Shown here one piece after another: positions 46,867 to 59,150 of a stretch of 64,000 bases of DNA; within the stretch, counting starts at the first letter, position 1; each line of letters starts with the position of its first letter. Origin of the DNA: Cryptomeria japonica (taxonomy: Eukaryota > Streptophyta > Pinopsida > Cupressales > Cupressaceae). Under the pieces are notes generated by a model that was not told where the DNA came from, did not search any database, and saw nothing but the letters and a program-made list of their open reading frames with translations. The stretch covers positions 235,122,733 to 235,186,732 of the forward strand of contig NC_081414.1 of NCBI RefSeq assembly GCF_030272615.1, in the 5' to 3' direction. The position numbers were made by a program, and so were the translations under genes.

Positions 46867-48300
46867 ATGAAACTCCTTAGTTTGAATGTCAGGGGCTACA
46901 ATGCCCTTGACAAGCATCGTCTGGTCAAGCGTGGGCCTAAATAGATGAAACCAGATCTTGTCTATCTACAAGAAACCAATTTGAGTTTGGAGGAGGTTGT
47001 TGGATGGATGAATGCCTGGAGGTCTTGGGAAGGGATTTTCTCGAGTTTTGTGGGTTCCTCAGGTGGGTTTGACATCATCTGGAACCCTGCTCTCATTCAG
47101 GTGGAGGAACTTATAAATTCGCAGTCGTTGCAATTGTGCAAAGTTCATTCTTTTGGCATTAATTGCGACTTCTTTCTGATTAATGTTTATGGCCCAGCAA
47201 GAGCTAATTTGCAACTGGAAACATGGAAACAAATGTCGGTGATTTTGAGCAATCTATCTCAGGAATTGGTGGTGCTTGGGGGTGATTTCAACGCTATTTT
47301 GGAATCTGAAGATAAAAAAGGAGGTAAGGTGGGAATTACTGCCTCTCAAGTGGGCTTTCAAAGCTTTGTTTCCAACAATGGTTTGCGGGAAGTCAAGACT
47401 AACAAAGGGGCCTTCACTTGGTCAAACCGTAGAGTTGGTTAAATTTGAAAAGATATGGTTACGTGATTCCACGTTGAAAGAGTTAATAATTTCCCAGTGG
47501 TGGGAAGCTCCAATGACCAATGGGTCGTGGGCTTTCAAGTTCTTCAAAAAGTTGCAGTATCTCAAAGGGAGTTGAAGAAATGGAACAGGGTTAAGTTTGG
47601 GAATATTTTTGTGAACAGGAGTGAAATTGAGGCAGAGCTTAAAGACCTGGAGTTGACTATCATGGACCAAGGAATGACATTGGAAGCATTCAACAAGGAA
47701 AAGTCCCATAAATCCAAATACAATGAAATTCTGGCCAGAGAAGAGTTGTACTGGAAACAAAAGTCTCGAGAAGGATGGTTAAAGGAAGGTGACAGAAACA
47801 CAAAGTTTTTTCATAATTCAGTTAAGGTCAGGAGATCTTGGAATAAGGTGACCTCAATCAAGAACAGAGAAAATGTTGTTTTAGATCAAATGGAGGACAT
47901 TAACAAGGAAGCGGTGGATTTTTTCATAGAATTACTTTCAAAGAATCAAAGTTTAGACTCTCGGTACCAAGACACTCTTCTAGATAATATTCCACATGTC
48001 ATTTCTAAGAATCAGAACCAATTCCTTTGCAAACCCATTTTGTTTGAAGAGGTGAGACAGGTTGTTTTTTTTATGGTGGGAGACAGGGCTCCAAGGCAGG
48101 ATGGGTTTCCTGCATTTTTTTACCAATAGTTATGGGATGTGGTAGGTCATGATGTCTGGTAGGTGGTAGAAGAGGCGAGGGTTAATGTTAAAGCTGAGAA
48201 AGAACTAAATTGTACTTTTCTTGCTTTAATCCCCAAAGTTGAGAAACCAAACTCCTTTGGGGACTTCAGACCTATTTCTCTTTGCAATGGGTACAAATCC
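46867..48300 (+). pseudogene. LINE A ORF2, endonuclease and start of RT
   Basis: An ATG at 46867 starts LLSLNVRGYN, the N-terminal motif of the L1 apurinic-type endonuclease; a TAG at 46942-46944 follows, then 46945-47442 gives LVYLQETN, NVYGPA, LGGDFNAIL and the FTWSNRR motif. 47497-48129 holds the linker to RT (GDRNTKFFHN) and the RT entry (PRQDGFPAFFYQ). 48130-48300 adds LNCTFLALIPK and FRPISLC, after which the RT palm is absent. Frameshift at about 47440. Confidence 0.75.
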
Positions 48301-48373
48301 TGAAACATATATATCTGGACTCATTAGGTAGAGAAAGAATTTTTACTGTTCATGATCCTCCTAAAGGATCTAC

Positions 48374-49646
48374 GTGTGGAATTTTTTACGGTCTTGCAGG
48401 AAAGTGAACACAAAGCACATCACTTGGCAACTGGAGAATGGGGAGAAAGCCAATTTGTGGATGAATTCATGGGATGGCAAACCAGCCTTGTCTATTAGGG
48501 GGGATATAGCTGAAATCAAACAGGTGTCTGTGGCCATGTGGGGCACAAAATTTAAGGATTACTTGTTTATAGAACTGTGTAACAATGTGGATGTGTGACA
48601 ATAGAAAGATGTTGATGTGTTACCATTATCTTCTCAACTAAAATTGATGTTTCACAATATTTTGGATGAGTACTCTCCAGTACTTGGTCCAAAAGATTAT
48701 GTTATCAAATGGTGTGGTTCAAAATCAAGAAACTATTCAGTCAAAATTGGCTACAACATTATTAAGAATGCAAAGATCCAACCGGATTGGCCTTCGAAGT
48801 TATGTTGGAGTTCTAAGTGTCTTCCTAAGGCTGGGGTTTTTGCCTGGTTGGTTCTGAAAAGGAGGATTCCGACGGGAGACAGAACATTGAGATTGGGATT
48901 CAACGGCCCGTTCTAGTGTGTAATGTGTAAAGAAAAGGAAGAATCGCTAGATCATTTATTTTTACAATGTGATTTGGCTCAGGGTGTGTGGAAATTCTTA
49001 CTAGGAAAACTGGGGTGGCAAACTCCTCTTCCAGATAATGTATCTGATCTCTATTTAAAAGTTGTTTTTCAGAGCACAGAAAGTCGGCCTTGTCGAGTGT
49101 ATGCACAATCTCGCCTTCCATTTTTATCTGGTAACAATGGAAAGAAAGAAATAGGCGAGTATTTCAGGATAAAGTGGAATCGTTTGATAGAGTTTATGAC
49201 AGGTGGAGAGGGCTATTTCTGAAGTGGTCTCTACAGTGATAGTTAATCATAATTTTGTGAAACATCTAAATAGTCTGGGTGACAGTTGCATTCAAGCCAG
49301 GTGGCCTCTTATTTAGCTCAGATCCATTCATGGGTTCCCTAGGGTTAACCCTTTGTGCAATGTTCCTGGAATTGAAGAGGTGAGTTGGTCAAAACCTGAG
49401 AGGGGCTGGGTGAAGATTAATTTTGATGGGGCTTCGAGGGGGAATCTGGGCATCTCGAGAGTGGGGTTTGTGGCTTGTTATGATGAAGGGAAGATTCTCT
49501 TCAAAGGTGCTAAAAGATTACAGGATGGAACTAATAATGAAGTCGAGGTACAAGCGGCTTTGTTAGCTACTGATTTGGCAATGAATATGAAGGCTTCGAA
49601 AGTCCACTTGGATAGAATTCCCAAGTGGTGGTTAGTGCTCTTATGA
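48374..49646 (+). pseudogene. LINE A ORF2, zf-RVT and RNase H
   Basis: 48374-48598 is the post-RT segment (ITWQLENGEKANLWMNSWDG). 48617-49030 is the zf-RVT domain: SVKIGYNII, then WLVLKRRIPTGDRTLRLGF and CVMCKEKEESLDHLFLQC, with one TAG before the Cys pair. 49353-49646 is an RNase H with KINFDGASRGN and NNEVEVQAALLA; the GDS motif around the third acidic residue has changed to LDRIP. The frame decays after 49646. Confidence 0.7.
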
Positions 49647-50392
49647 AAGGTGACACCCCGTGCTAAAAATTGAATAAGTTCATCACCATTATCGGTGCAA
49701 AATTAAAATCTTTCCAAGACTTTTGTGTTTCCCATGTAAAAAGAAGTGGAAATATTCTTGCTAACGGTCTGTCCAACGTGGCTTGTGAATTGTCCAAGCG
49801 TGAGGTGAGGTGGTGGGATGGTAATGACAGCAATGTGCTATGGATTTAAGATGGCCTGCCAAGGATAGTACTTTTGCATACTTGATATGTGCGACATGCG
49901 GCCTGCATCTTATTCAAGGTGTTGAGACTGGATCATGTTTTGCGGGCAATTAATGTCGAATGTTTCTGCAATGGCGACAGTTGTGGTGCATGCCTTCTTA
50001 ATTGCTAAAAAAGGAATATATGCTCATTCAATGTGGCAGTTGAGCGTGTTTGGTGGGGAATATTATGGTTTTTTTGTAGAACTCGACTGTTTGGTGAGGC
50101 CTCCAACATGGAAGCTAATTTCACCCTGAAATCTTTGAAGTTGATGTCTGCATTATGGGGTCCTATTCCTGTGAAGAGGCTTGAGAACATGTTTTTGGCA
50201 AGAGATCCCCTATTTTGTAAGGTTGTTCAATTGGTTCTTGGCGAGGAGGTGGCGATGATTGGCCACAAATATCGTTTGAGGGTAGACATCTACTCTTTAA
50301 TCATGGCTTAGGGACTTGACTTGGGCTATTCATGCGAGGAAGTTAGAAAGGTGATGAGGATGATAGTCCCGAGTGACTATCTTCTAAACATG

Positions 50393-52951
50393 GATAGTGT
50401 TAGGGTTAAGGTTAGTGTTATGGTCGGGGATAATGTTTACATCATGGTTCGGGTTAGGGTTATGATTAGGGTTAGGGTTGTGATAATTGTTAGGGTTTAT
50501 ATCATGGTTAGGGTTAGCATCAATGTTAGGGTTTGGTTTTTGTTTAGGATTATGGTTTAATATTAGGGTTAAATTTATGGTTAGGGTTAGGGTTTAGTGT
50601 CAAGGTTACAATTATGTTTAGGGTTTACATCAAAAAAAGGTTAGGGTAAGCATAATTACAATTAGATTTAGAGTTAAAATTATAACTGGGGGTATGGTTA
50701 GGATTAGGATTTGGTTTATGTTTTGGTTATGGTTAGTGTTTTTATTAATGTTAGGGTTACGGTTAAAGATTATAATCAGTGATTATAATTAAAATTAGGG
50801 TTAGGGTTATAATAATAATTAGGGTCAAGGTTAGGGTTAGGGTTAGGATTATAATTAGGGTGAGGATTATGATTAGGATTATAATTAGGGTAAGGGTTAG
50901 TATTGGGGTTAGTCTTAGTGATTAGAATTAGGGTTAGGGTTATGGTTCGGATTATAATTAGGGTTAGGGTTAGGATTGGGGTTAGTCTTGGTGATTATAA
51001 TTAGGGTTAGGGTTAGAGCTCATAATTAGTGATTACAATTAAAATTAGAGCTAGGGTTAGGGTTAGGGTTAATATTGCAATTAAAGATAGTATGTGATGA
51101 TAGCTATAAGAGTTAAAGTCTGGGTTAGGATTAAGGTTCGGGTTAGAATAGGTTCAATTACGCTCAAATTAGGATTCAAGTTGCAGTTAGGGTTCAAATT
51201 TATGGTTAGAGTTGAGTTTAGGGTTAACATTCAATTCCAGGGATTAGGGTTAAGGGTTAAGGTTATAGTTAATTAGAGTCAGGGTTTGATTGTGGAAACG
51301 GTTTAATTATATTTAGGGTTAGGATTAGAGGTCAATTAGGGCTAGGATTCAATTACATTAGGGCTAGGTTTAAATTAGGATTAGGGCTAGTGCTTATTTA
51401 TGGTAAAATTAGGGTTCAAGTTGTAGTTAGGGATTAATTCTAGGGTTATAATTAAGCTTAGGGTTATGTTATGGTTAGGTCTCAATTATGATAAGATTAG
51501 GTTATTGGTAGGGTTCAATTAGGTATAGATTAGGGATATTGTCAAGGTCGGTGTTTAATTGTGATATGGGTTTAATTTTAGTTAGGGTTAGTATTATATT
51601 TTAATTTGGGCTAGCATTAGGGTTATTATTCAATTACATTAGGGTTAGGATTAAATTATGGTTAGAGTTCAATTAGGTTGTGGTTTTGGGGTAAAATTTA
51701 ATTAGGATTAGGTTTCAAACCAATATATGTATATTATCTGGTTTGCTAATGGAATTCTAGATTAGGTTTTTGGTTAGAGATATAGTTAGCTTTAGGATTA
51801 TTATTAGGTTAGACTTAAGGTTAGGGTTAGGGTTAGGACTAAGATTGTAGTTAGAGATATTATTAAAGATGGTATAATAATTATGATATTTTTGTTGAAG
51901 ATTGAAGTTAGGGTTACTATTACGGTTAGATTTATGGTTTAGGGTTATGGTTAGAATTATTAGTAGGGTTAGGGTTTACATCATGGTTAGGGTTAGGGTT
52001 AGGGTTAGGGATAGGGGTATGGTTAGGGTTAGGGTTATAATTTAATATTATGATGAGGTTTAGGGTTAGGGTTAGGGTTTAGTGTTAAGTTTAGCATTAT
52101 GGGAAGGGTTTATATCAAGGTTAGGGTTAGGGGTGGATTATGATTAGGGTTTACATCATGATTAGGGTTAGGGTAAGGATTTTAGTATACATATTATTTT
52201 AGGTGATGACCTAGAGAGGGGAGGGAGAGAGAAGAGGAGAGAGGTGAGAGGGTTGAATTAGGATTAGTATTTAATTATAATTGGGGTTTGTACTAGAGTT
52301 CAATTAAATTAATTTTTAATTAGCGTTAGGGATAAGTTTAGGCTAGGGCTCACTTATGGTTACATTAGGGTTCAAGTTGTATTTAAGGTTTCATTCTAGG
52401 GTTAGGTTTGAATTATAGTAAGATTAGGTTTAGGGTTAAGGTTTCAATACATTTAGGGTTACAATTTTAGGATATCCTTGGGGCAAGGGTTTGTGTTAAA
52501 TTAGGGTTAGGATTAATGTAATGTTATGATTAAGGTTACTATTATATGATAAATTTAGGGGTTATGATTATGGTTCAAATATGGTTTGATTTATAGTTTA
52601 ATTAGCATTATAATTCAAGCACAATTATGGCTTCAAGATTTAGGGTTACAATTTAATTTAATGTACAATTAGGTTTAGGTTTAGGGTTTAACACGTCTTA
52701 GCATTTTATAAGAACTTAAGAGTGCAAGTAAGGTTTGGGTTAGTGTCAGGATTCAATTTTGTTTAAGATTTATGATGGATTAGATTCTATTAGTTTAGGG
52801 TTACAATTTAATTTAATGTACAATTAGGTTTAGGTTTAGGGTTTAACTTGTCTTAAGGTTTTATAAGAACTTAAGAGTGCAAGTAAGGTTCGGGTTAGTG
52901 TTAGGGTTCAATTTTGTTTAAGATTTATAATGGATTAGATTCTATTAGTTT
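50393..52951 (+). repeat. Telomere-like degenerate TTAGGG block 2, collinear with block 1
   Basis: The block begins with GTGTTAGGGTTAAGGTTAGT as block 1 does near 37520, and its first 340 bp follow 37500-37880 in order, including ATGTTTAGGGTTTACATCAA and the unique AAGCATAATTACAATTAGA. 51230-51450 follows 39945-40220 in the same way. So both are copies of one long repeat, with about 2 kb missing in between in this copy. A purine tract (GAGAGGGGAGGGAGAGAGAA) lies at about 52213-52250. Confidence 0.85.
52639..52948. repeat. 155-bp tandem duplication at the edge of block 2
   Basis: Copies at 52639-52793 and 52794-52948 both start TTTAGGGTTACAATTTAATT and end near GGATTAGATTCTATTAG, with about ten differences. 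Confidence 0.85.
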
Positions 52952-53051
52952 TGAATAAAGGGGTAAAACTTTATTGAAATAAAACCAGAAGAATTACAAA
53001 GAGAGTCAGAGCCCAGAGGCCCCAACCAGAGGCCACAAGACCAGCCCCATC

Positions 53052-53569
53052 TTAACCAACTTCAAAACCATCCATGTCCTCCGTAAGAATCTTCTGCAAG
53101 TCCTGATTGTAATCCCTGGAGAGAAGCTCCCAACCATCAACTTTCCAATCACTATCATGATCCGAAGCCCATTTGGCCAAGCAATCTGCAGCTCTATTCC
53201 ACTCCCAAGGGATGTGGATGAAAGACACTTGTTCCATTAAAGTACTGAATTGGAGAATCTGCTGGACAATCCCAGCCAACTGCCACTAAATCCCACTAAG
53301 CTTTTGATCATTCAGCAAGTTAACAACCGTTTGTGAGTCTGATTCACAAATCACTTTCCTTTGACCCCTCTCCCAAGCCCTCTCTAGTGCATAGAGAATC
53401 GCCAATCCCTCCATAATGTTATTGGACTGCCACCCTCTGTGCACCGAAAAGAGGAACACACCTCCCCCCTATTGTTCCTGCCAACACCACCAACTCCAGC
53501 CGGACTTGGGTTCCCCCTTGAAGAACCATCGGTATTAATCTTGAGAATCCCCTCCGGGGGGGGATCCAC
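53052..53569 (-). pseudogene. LINE B ORF2, RNase H
   Basis: 53569-53384 gives GILKINTDGSSRGNPSPAGVGGV, the start of an RNase H with the first Asp. The middle part is frame-shifted. 53279-53052 gives IPWEWNRAADCLAKWA, the final Asp motif of LINE RNase H. This lies at the C-terminus of ORF2, as in other plant L1 elements with RNase H. Confidence 0.7.
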
Positions 53570-53808
53570 CTTCCCACCCTTTGCACCTTCTTCATAGCCC
53601 CTCTACCTCTCCTGACACAAGCTGAACCAAGAGACATCTCCTGCAGACCAAGCCTACTCACCAAATCAGTCTCCTCTCTACTCAATGGAAAATTCACCTC
53701 ACATTTAGCTTCCACTGTCTCCCAAACCATAGCAATGATCCTATTCCAAACTTGTTGAACAAACAATCTGTCCTCCCGAAAGATCCTCCTCTTCCTCTCA
53801 AGCCATAT

Positions 53809-54159
53809 CTACCACAAAATGAAGATGGGCCCAATATACCAGACAGTTTGGAGGAAGGGGGACAGGATAGGAGGTCTTCCCAAACTATTCCAAAACTCTA
53901 CCAGAGAATCTGCGTGGACACAAGGATGCTTCCATGCCCCCCACCAGTAATGCCAAATAAGCTGGGAGAAAGGGCATCTAAAGAACAGATGTGAGGAATC
54001 TTCTTCCCCATAACCACACAAAGCACAGATAGAGGGTCCCGAAAATCCTCGCTTGCGGATATTGTCCCAAGTTAGACATCTGTTCCAAGCCAAAGTCCAA
54101 GCGAAACAATTACACTTCGGCCAAGAAATCTTATTCCACACCTGTTTCCACCAGACCAC
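53809..54159 (-). pseudogene. LINE B ORF2, zf-RVT domain
   Basis: The 116-codon frame reads WNKISWPKCNCFAWTLAWNR, LTWDNIRKRGF, CALCGYGEEDSSHLFFRC and LIWHYWW, the complete zf-RVT pattern with its Cys-Cys-His-Cys set. Confidence 0.8.
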
Positions 54160-54237
54160 CTCTCTTCCCTCCAGTCTTCATTTCACCAATTCCCGGTAGC
54201 CACTAGCCACAGTAAAAATGCCCTTAGGATTTGGTAG

Positions 54238-56053
54238 TCAAGCCAACCCATCCCTACTCTTAAGGGAGCTACAATGTCTACTCACCAAAATGCCCTGCAA
54301 CTCAGCGCACTCTTCCTCCATCTCAACAACCGGCCACTCATTAGGAACCTTCCACCGCTCCAACTCCAGCCGACCACACCTATAAGTAACCTTAAAGTCA
54401 CTCACCCTTGACCAACCCGCCTCCAAAAACCTCAAGCAAAGATTCCCAAGGTTAGGAAACTGGTCCAGAATGGGAGGATAACCATCCCAAGAGTCATACC
54501 AGAAAAGGGCCTCTTCCCCCCTTCTGCATATCCAAAAGAGTCCATCCTTAATGAGAGAGGCCCCCCTTTTAAGAGTATTCCAGATCGAAGAGCCCTTTTC
54601 CTCCAGCGGATATCTAGGGATTTCCTCCCTCGGGATCCTCTGCATATACTTGTTAGCCAGAATCCTGGCCCAACCTCGATCCTGCTCCACACACCACCTC
54701 CAGTAAAGTTTAGCTGCCAGCGCTTCCCCAAAAAGAACTGACTGCCTTAAACTAAGCCCCCCTGCCTGTTTCGGGCTACACACCAAGTCCCAATTGACCA
54801 GACTCCATTTGGAAGAGGAGAGATTTCCTGCCCATAAGAATTGCCTAGCCAAAGAATCCAGTCCCCTCAGGAACCACTTAGGAGCCACATGAAGCATACA
54901 GCGGTAAATCGGAAGAGCCTGAACCACCGACTGAATTAACTGAACCCTTCCAACAAAGGATAGCCATCTATGAGTCCAATGTTCAACCTTCGTGCGAAAT
55001 TTATCCAAGAAACCCTGCCAGGTCTCCCTAGGAGGGTTGGCAGGAGAAATAGGAATACCCAAATAAATCAAGGGAGCAGCACCAACTTGGAATCTCAAGA
55101 TAAGGGCAATTCTTCTTTGAATAGCATCAAGAGTGTTGAAAAATAGGGTTGAAGATTTATCCTCATCGATCAACTGGCCCGAGGCCGCAAGATAAACATC
55201 CAAGACCTTACGCAGATTAGTAGCTTCCCTGATCTGAGCAAGCCCCATCAGGGTCGTATCATCCACAAACTGCAAATGAGATTGTGGTTGCAAGTCATTA
55301 CCCCAATTCCATCCCTGAATAACACCTAGCCCCACATTATGCTTGATTAGCCTTCCCAAACCCTCAGCCATAAGAATGAATAAATAGGGGGATAGGGGGT
55401 CACCATTGATAAGCACGGAGAATGAGATCGACGTAACACAAATCATAACCCACTGGACCCACTCATCAGCAAAACCAAAAGCCCTAAGGATCTTCTAAAG
55501 AAAAGGACCACCAAACTCTATCATACGCTTTAGCCATATCCAGCTTGATAAACATAGCTTTTTCCTTGGATGACGCCATAGAGCGAATGGTCTACGTAGC
55601 AATAACCACACCATCCAAAATTTGTCACCCTTCCACAAAACCACTCTGCTCCTCAGAGATAACAATCCCCAGACACTGCTTCAATCTATCTACAATCAGT
55701 TTAGATATGATCTTATACGTCACATTGCAGAGAGAGATAGGTCAGAATTGGCCTAACCAGTCAGCCCCCTCACATTTGGGGATAAGAGCAATGAAAGTTG
55801 CATTCAACGCCCTAAGAATCTGCTTATTCCTTTGAGACTCCTGGACAACCTCCAACAAATCTAATTTGATAATATCCCAGAATTCTTGGAAGAATTCAAC
55901 TGGGAACCCATCCGGTCCAGGAGCTTTTCCTTTCCTCATGTGAAAGACAACCCTTTCCAGCTCTTCCATCAAAATAGGACACAAAAGCTTCTCATTCATC
56001 TCCCCTGTGACCAGAGAGGGAATGCAAGCAAGAACCTGATTCTCCACCACCAC
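54238..56053 (-). pseudogene. LINE B ORF2, reverse transcriptase
   Basis: 56053-55742 has the RT entry MRKGKAPGPDGFPVEFFQEFW and LNATFIALIPK. A decayed stretch with stops follows to 55446. 55446-54238 is a 402-codon open frame with GDPLSPYLFIL, the catalytic LQFVDDTT (FVDD for the usual FADD), PLIYLGIPI and the thumb/connection to KSRDGLA. Apart from the frame changes near 55450-55740, the RT core residues are present. Confidence 0.85.
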
Positions 56054-56523
56054 TTCCCTCTGTGAGTCCTCCCTGAAGAGGGTCTAGAAAAAATGTAGCG
56101 ACTCCCTCGATATCTCCTGCAGGGATAGGCACTGCTTGCCTCTATCGTTAACCAAAATAGGGATGGAGTTTCCATGTCTTCTTGCTTTCACTAAGTTGAA
56201 GAAGAAAGTAGTGTTCTTGTCCCCCTCCTTCAGCCAATCAATACGAGCTCACTGCTTCCAATAAATTTCTTTCCTAAGCTCCCATTCCTCAACCACCTTG
56301 AGAGCCATGTCCTCCTCCCTAAGCAAGTCCTCAGACAACCCATGCTCTCTGATTTCACTGGTGATCCCATTCAGCATGCTCTAAGCAGCTTCCTTAGCAT
56401 GAAAGATGCTCCCGAAACCCTGACGGTTCCACCGCTCAAGTTGAAGCTTAACAAATTGGAGCTGCTTGGCAAAAGAGTACATAGTTGTGCCAAAGGTCGG
56501 CCTCCCTTTCCTCCACCACTCCG

Positions 56524-57307
56524 CTACCAGATCCTGCAAGGTAGGATCCCAAAGCCACATAAGTTGGAATTTGAAAGAAGGTGAGCGAGCAACCCGAGCT
56601 GAAGAAGACACCAACTTGATGGGCCAATGATCTGACCCTCTCCAGTCCATAATCTCAAAACTAGTGGACCAACTCCCCCAATCCAAAAATTAGAGACCAA
56701 AAAGCGATCCAACCTCTCTGCTATCCAAAAATCTCCCACCCTCCTATTGTTCCAAGTGAACAACCCATTGCCAGGCTTAATGTCAACAAGGTGCAACAAA
56801 GATATATTATCCTGAAATAGGTAGGAAGAGGGTTCCAACCTCATAACCCCCCCTTCTTTTCACTCAATTCGAGGATTGCATTAAAATCTCTTGCCATAAT
56901 CCAAGGGTGAAAGGGGGCTAATCTTCGCACACCTGAAATATGGGCCCATAAGTTTTGCTTACCCTGAAAGTCTGTCGGGGCATAGATGTTAGAAAACAAG
57001 ATAAGTTCTCCAATCTCAAGACTAGACATAACTCTGGATACCAAGGATCTAGATGCAACCCACCAGATCGGGCGAACTCTTAATGGGTTCCAAAGGTAGG
57101 CCACTCCTCCAGAAGCACTAGCTGCCCCAACACACTGACACTCGCCTCCCCCCCATAGCTTTGGCACCTGACCCATCATACTTTCCACTAAAAGTTTAGT
57201 TTCTTGCAAAAATAGGACATCAGGAGAATGATTCTAATCAAATCCCGAACTGCTTTTTGTCTAGGGCCACTGGTCAAGCCCCTCACATTCCATGAAAGCA
57301 CAATCAT
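56524..57307 (-). pseudogene. LINE B ORF2 start, endonuclease
   Basis: The ATG at 57307 overlaps the ORF1 stop by the sequence ATGA. It starts VLSWNVRGL, then a one-base frameshift near 57235 leads to LFLQETKLL, LFSNIYAP and a changed ARDFNAIL motif (Ala-Arg-Asp for Gly-Gly-Asp or GGDFN). 56844-56524 adds NGLFTWNNRRVG and the start of the final SDHWP motif, which is read at about 56640 in another frame. Confidence 0.75.
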
Positions 57308-58644
57308 TTAGGAGGGTTGGAAAAGTGAGTATCCAAAGTCTTCACTGACCCTGACTCAACCAGGTTCTCCCCCATAAATTTGATCTTCTCCAGATCTTTC
57401 TTTCTGCCCACCTTTGAACTCTTCTCTGAAGCACTTTTCTTAATATCCTTCTGATGCAACCCCAGGTGAACAGAGGGCTTATTACTTCTAGCTCCGACCG
57501 ATTCCATTTTCAAAGCTAGCGGAGACCCCTCCCCCACGACCGAGTTCACCTCAAGGCCTGGAGTGATTTCCAACTGGGTCTCTACAGGCTGATCCATCTC
57601 CATCTGCTGACTTCCAGCCACAAGCAAGGCCTGGATAGGATTCTCAATTACTCTTTCCGGAGCCCCCCCTGAAGCACCTTGATCCAAAGGGGTAAACCTC
57701 GGATTTAATTCCTGATGGCTAAGGTCATCCAGGACTTCAAATCTGTTGAATGAGTCCGCCTCTTGACGCTCCTGTAATGGCCTCTTCTGTCCTCGGTTCC
57801 TGTTCTTTGTCTTAACTGAGACAAACCCATCAGCACCCTCGTCCTCAACCACCATGGGAGCTTTCCCCTTCTCAGCCCTATCTAGGCTCGGGTCAGACTG
57901 CTGAGGTTGGCGCATAACAGGCTTATATCTAGTGCATTTATGCTATAAATGACCATACTCATGACATAGCCGACACCAGAAAGGTAGAGTCTCATAATCT
58001 AGCTGTTGAACCCAAGAATAAGAGCATGCGCACATATCTATAGCATCTGGCAAAAGCTTACTAAGATTGATTTCAACATAGATGCGAGCATAGGTCATTA
58101 CCTTTCTCCCAAGGGTTTGTGTTGATGAGCCCACAGGCCTCCCGAGTAGAGCGGCAAGCATCTGTAGCACATCCTCCCGGCAGCATTCCACTGGAAAACG
58201 TGGTAACCGAACCCACACTGGAACTCAAGTTGGTAGCTCCTTAGAGGGATTAAACCCCGCATGCCAAGGCTTGATGAATAATCCCACCTGGTTGTAAAAA
58301 TATGGGCCCCCTTCAAAGACCCTATTGCGATCCTCCATGCAATTGAAAGTAACCATGAAGTAGTTATAGGCTAACAACATGATTTCCATTTCCCCTTCCA
58401 GTGCCCAAGTCCTCCGCGCCCAGTTTTCCAAAAACTGCAAGGAAACCCTCATTCCCAAAAACTTGCAGTACACCGAGTGTTTTGAAAAATACTCAATGTC
58501 TTCCGCTATCAACTCTGGAGGGATAACCAACTTTGGCCGCTTGCTACATCTCTCCAGACAACCATTAATCTTCGTCATGCGAGAGTTTTCACCACTCCCC
58601 AGCCCAGAATCTGATGCATACATATTATTGTTAAACGTCTTCAT
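57304..58644 (-). pseudogene. LINE B ORF1 (DUF4283, zinc knuckle)
   Basis: One frame runs from 58644 to the TGA at 57306-57304 with a TGA near 58225 and a stop near 57942. DUF4283 is at 58500-58000 (MVTFNCMEDRNRVFEGGPYF, then KPWHAGFNPSKE, VPVWVRLPRFP and YARIYVEI). The knuckle CRLCHEYGHL-x-HKC lies at about 57975-57930. A hydrophilic, Lys- and Glu-rich tail of about 200 residues follows. The MSSSRGEASQ-like start in the same region above 58644 may be the true N-terminus (about 58735). Confidence 0.75.
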
Positions 58645-58649
58645 ACCCT

Positions 58650-59150
58650 AAGGTGGGGGTTTTGATCCCACCGCTGCACGAAAATCCAAAGTAGACGCAA
58701 CCTGTGAGGCCTCACCCCTAGAACTCGACATCGCAGTGACAAATAGGATAAGGATGTCTAAAAAACCACACCCCAACCAGCTGTTCAAAGCGGCTTGGAT
58801 CCCGAGACACCACCTTGCCCGAGCAACACCGAAGGTCCAAGCCAGCTGGCCCCCCAATCACACGGGAGACCCACGAGCCACCCCTAGCCGGAGCCCCACC
58901 CGCGGGCCACCTAAACCCCACCCCCGCACCGCTTCAGCACCACCCCCACGCAGCCAAGGCTCCACCCCCGCGCAGCCTCCGCCTCACCCCGCAGCCCCGA
59001 AACCCTCCCCACCACTTCTGCTCCCCGCCCGGCACTTCCTACCCTGCCAGACCCCCGACACCTGCACCGCCCTCCCCTGTCGCACCAGTCCCGATCACCA
59101 CTCGCGAGCTATGGCCATGAAGCCCTAGCTCGGTCGTAGGAAGTCGCCCA
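58650..59150 (-). promoter_or_regulatory. GC-rich 5' region of LINE B
   Basis: This is the most GC-rich part of the right half of the window, full of CCCCGC and CACCC words. It lies immediately upstream of ORF1 and would hold the internal promoter expected of an L1-type element. Its Pro-rich plus-strand ORFs are compositional artefacts. Confidence 0.4.

Larger units (their letters stand above)
45294..50390 (+). mobile_element. LINE A: L1-type LINE with RNase H, internally deleted
   Basis: The order on the plus strand is ORF1 (DUF4283), endonuclease, start of RT, then directly the post-RT region, zf-RVT, RNase H and a C-terminal tail. The RT palm is missing: the frame reads FRPISLCN near 48275 and after about 100 bp is already in the NGEKANLWMNSWDG segment that normally follows RT. 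The 3' end meets telomere-like block 2 near 50390 without a poly-A tail; no target duplication was found. The tail at about 50100-50390 resembles that of LINE C (near 61360-61640). Confidence 0.75.

Noticed and set aside
58736-59128. Pro-rich plus-strand ORFs
   Set aside because: They are compositional by-products of the GC-rich 5' region of LINE B, which is read on the other strand.
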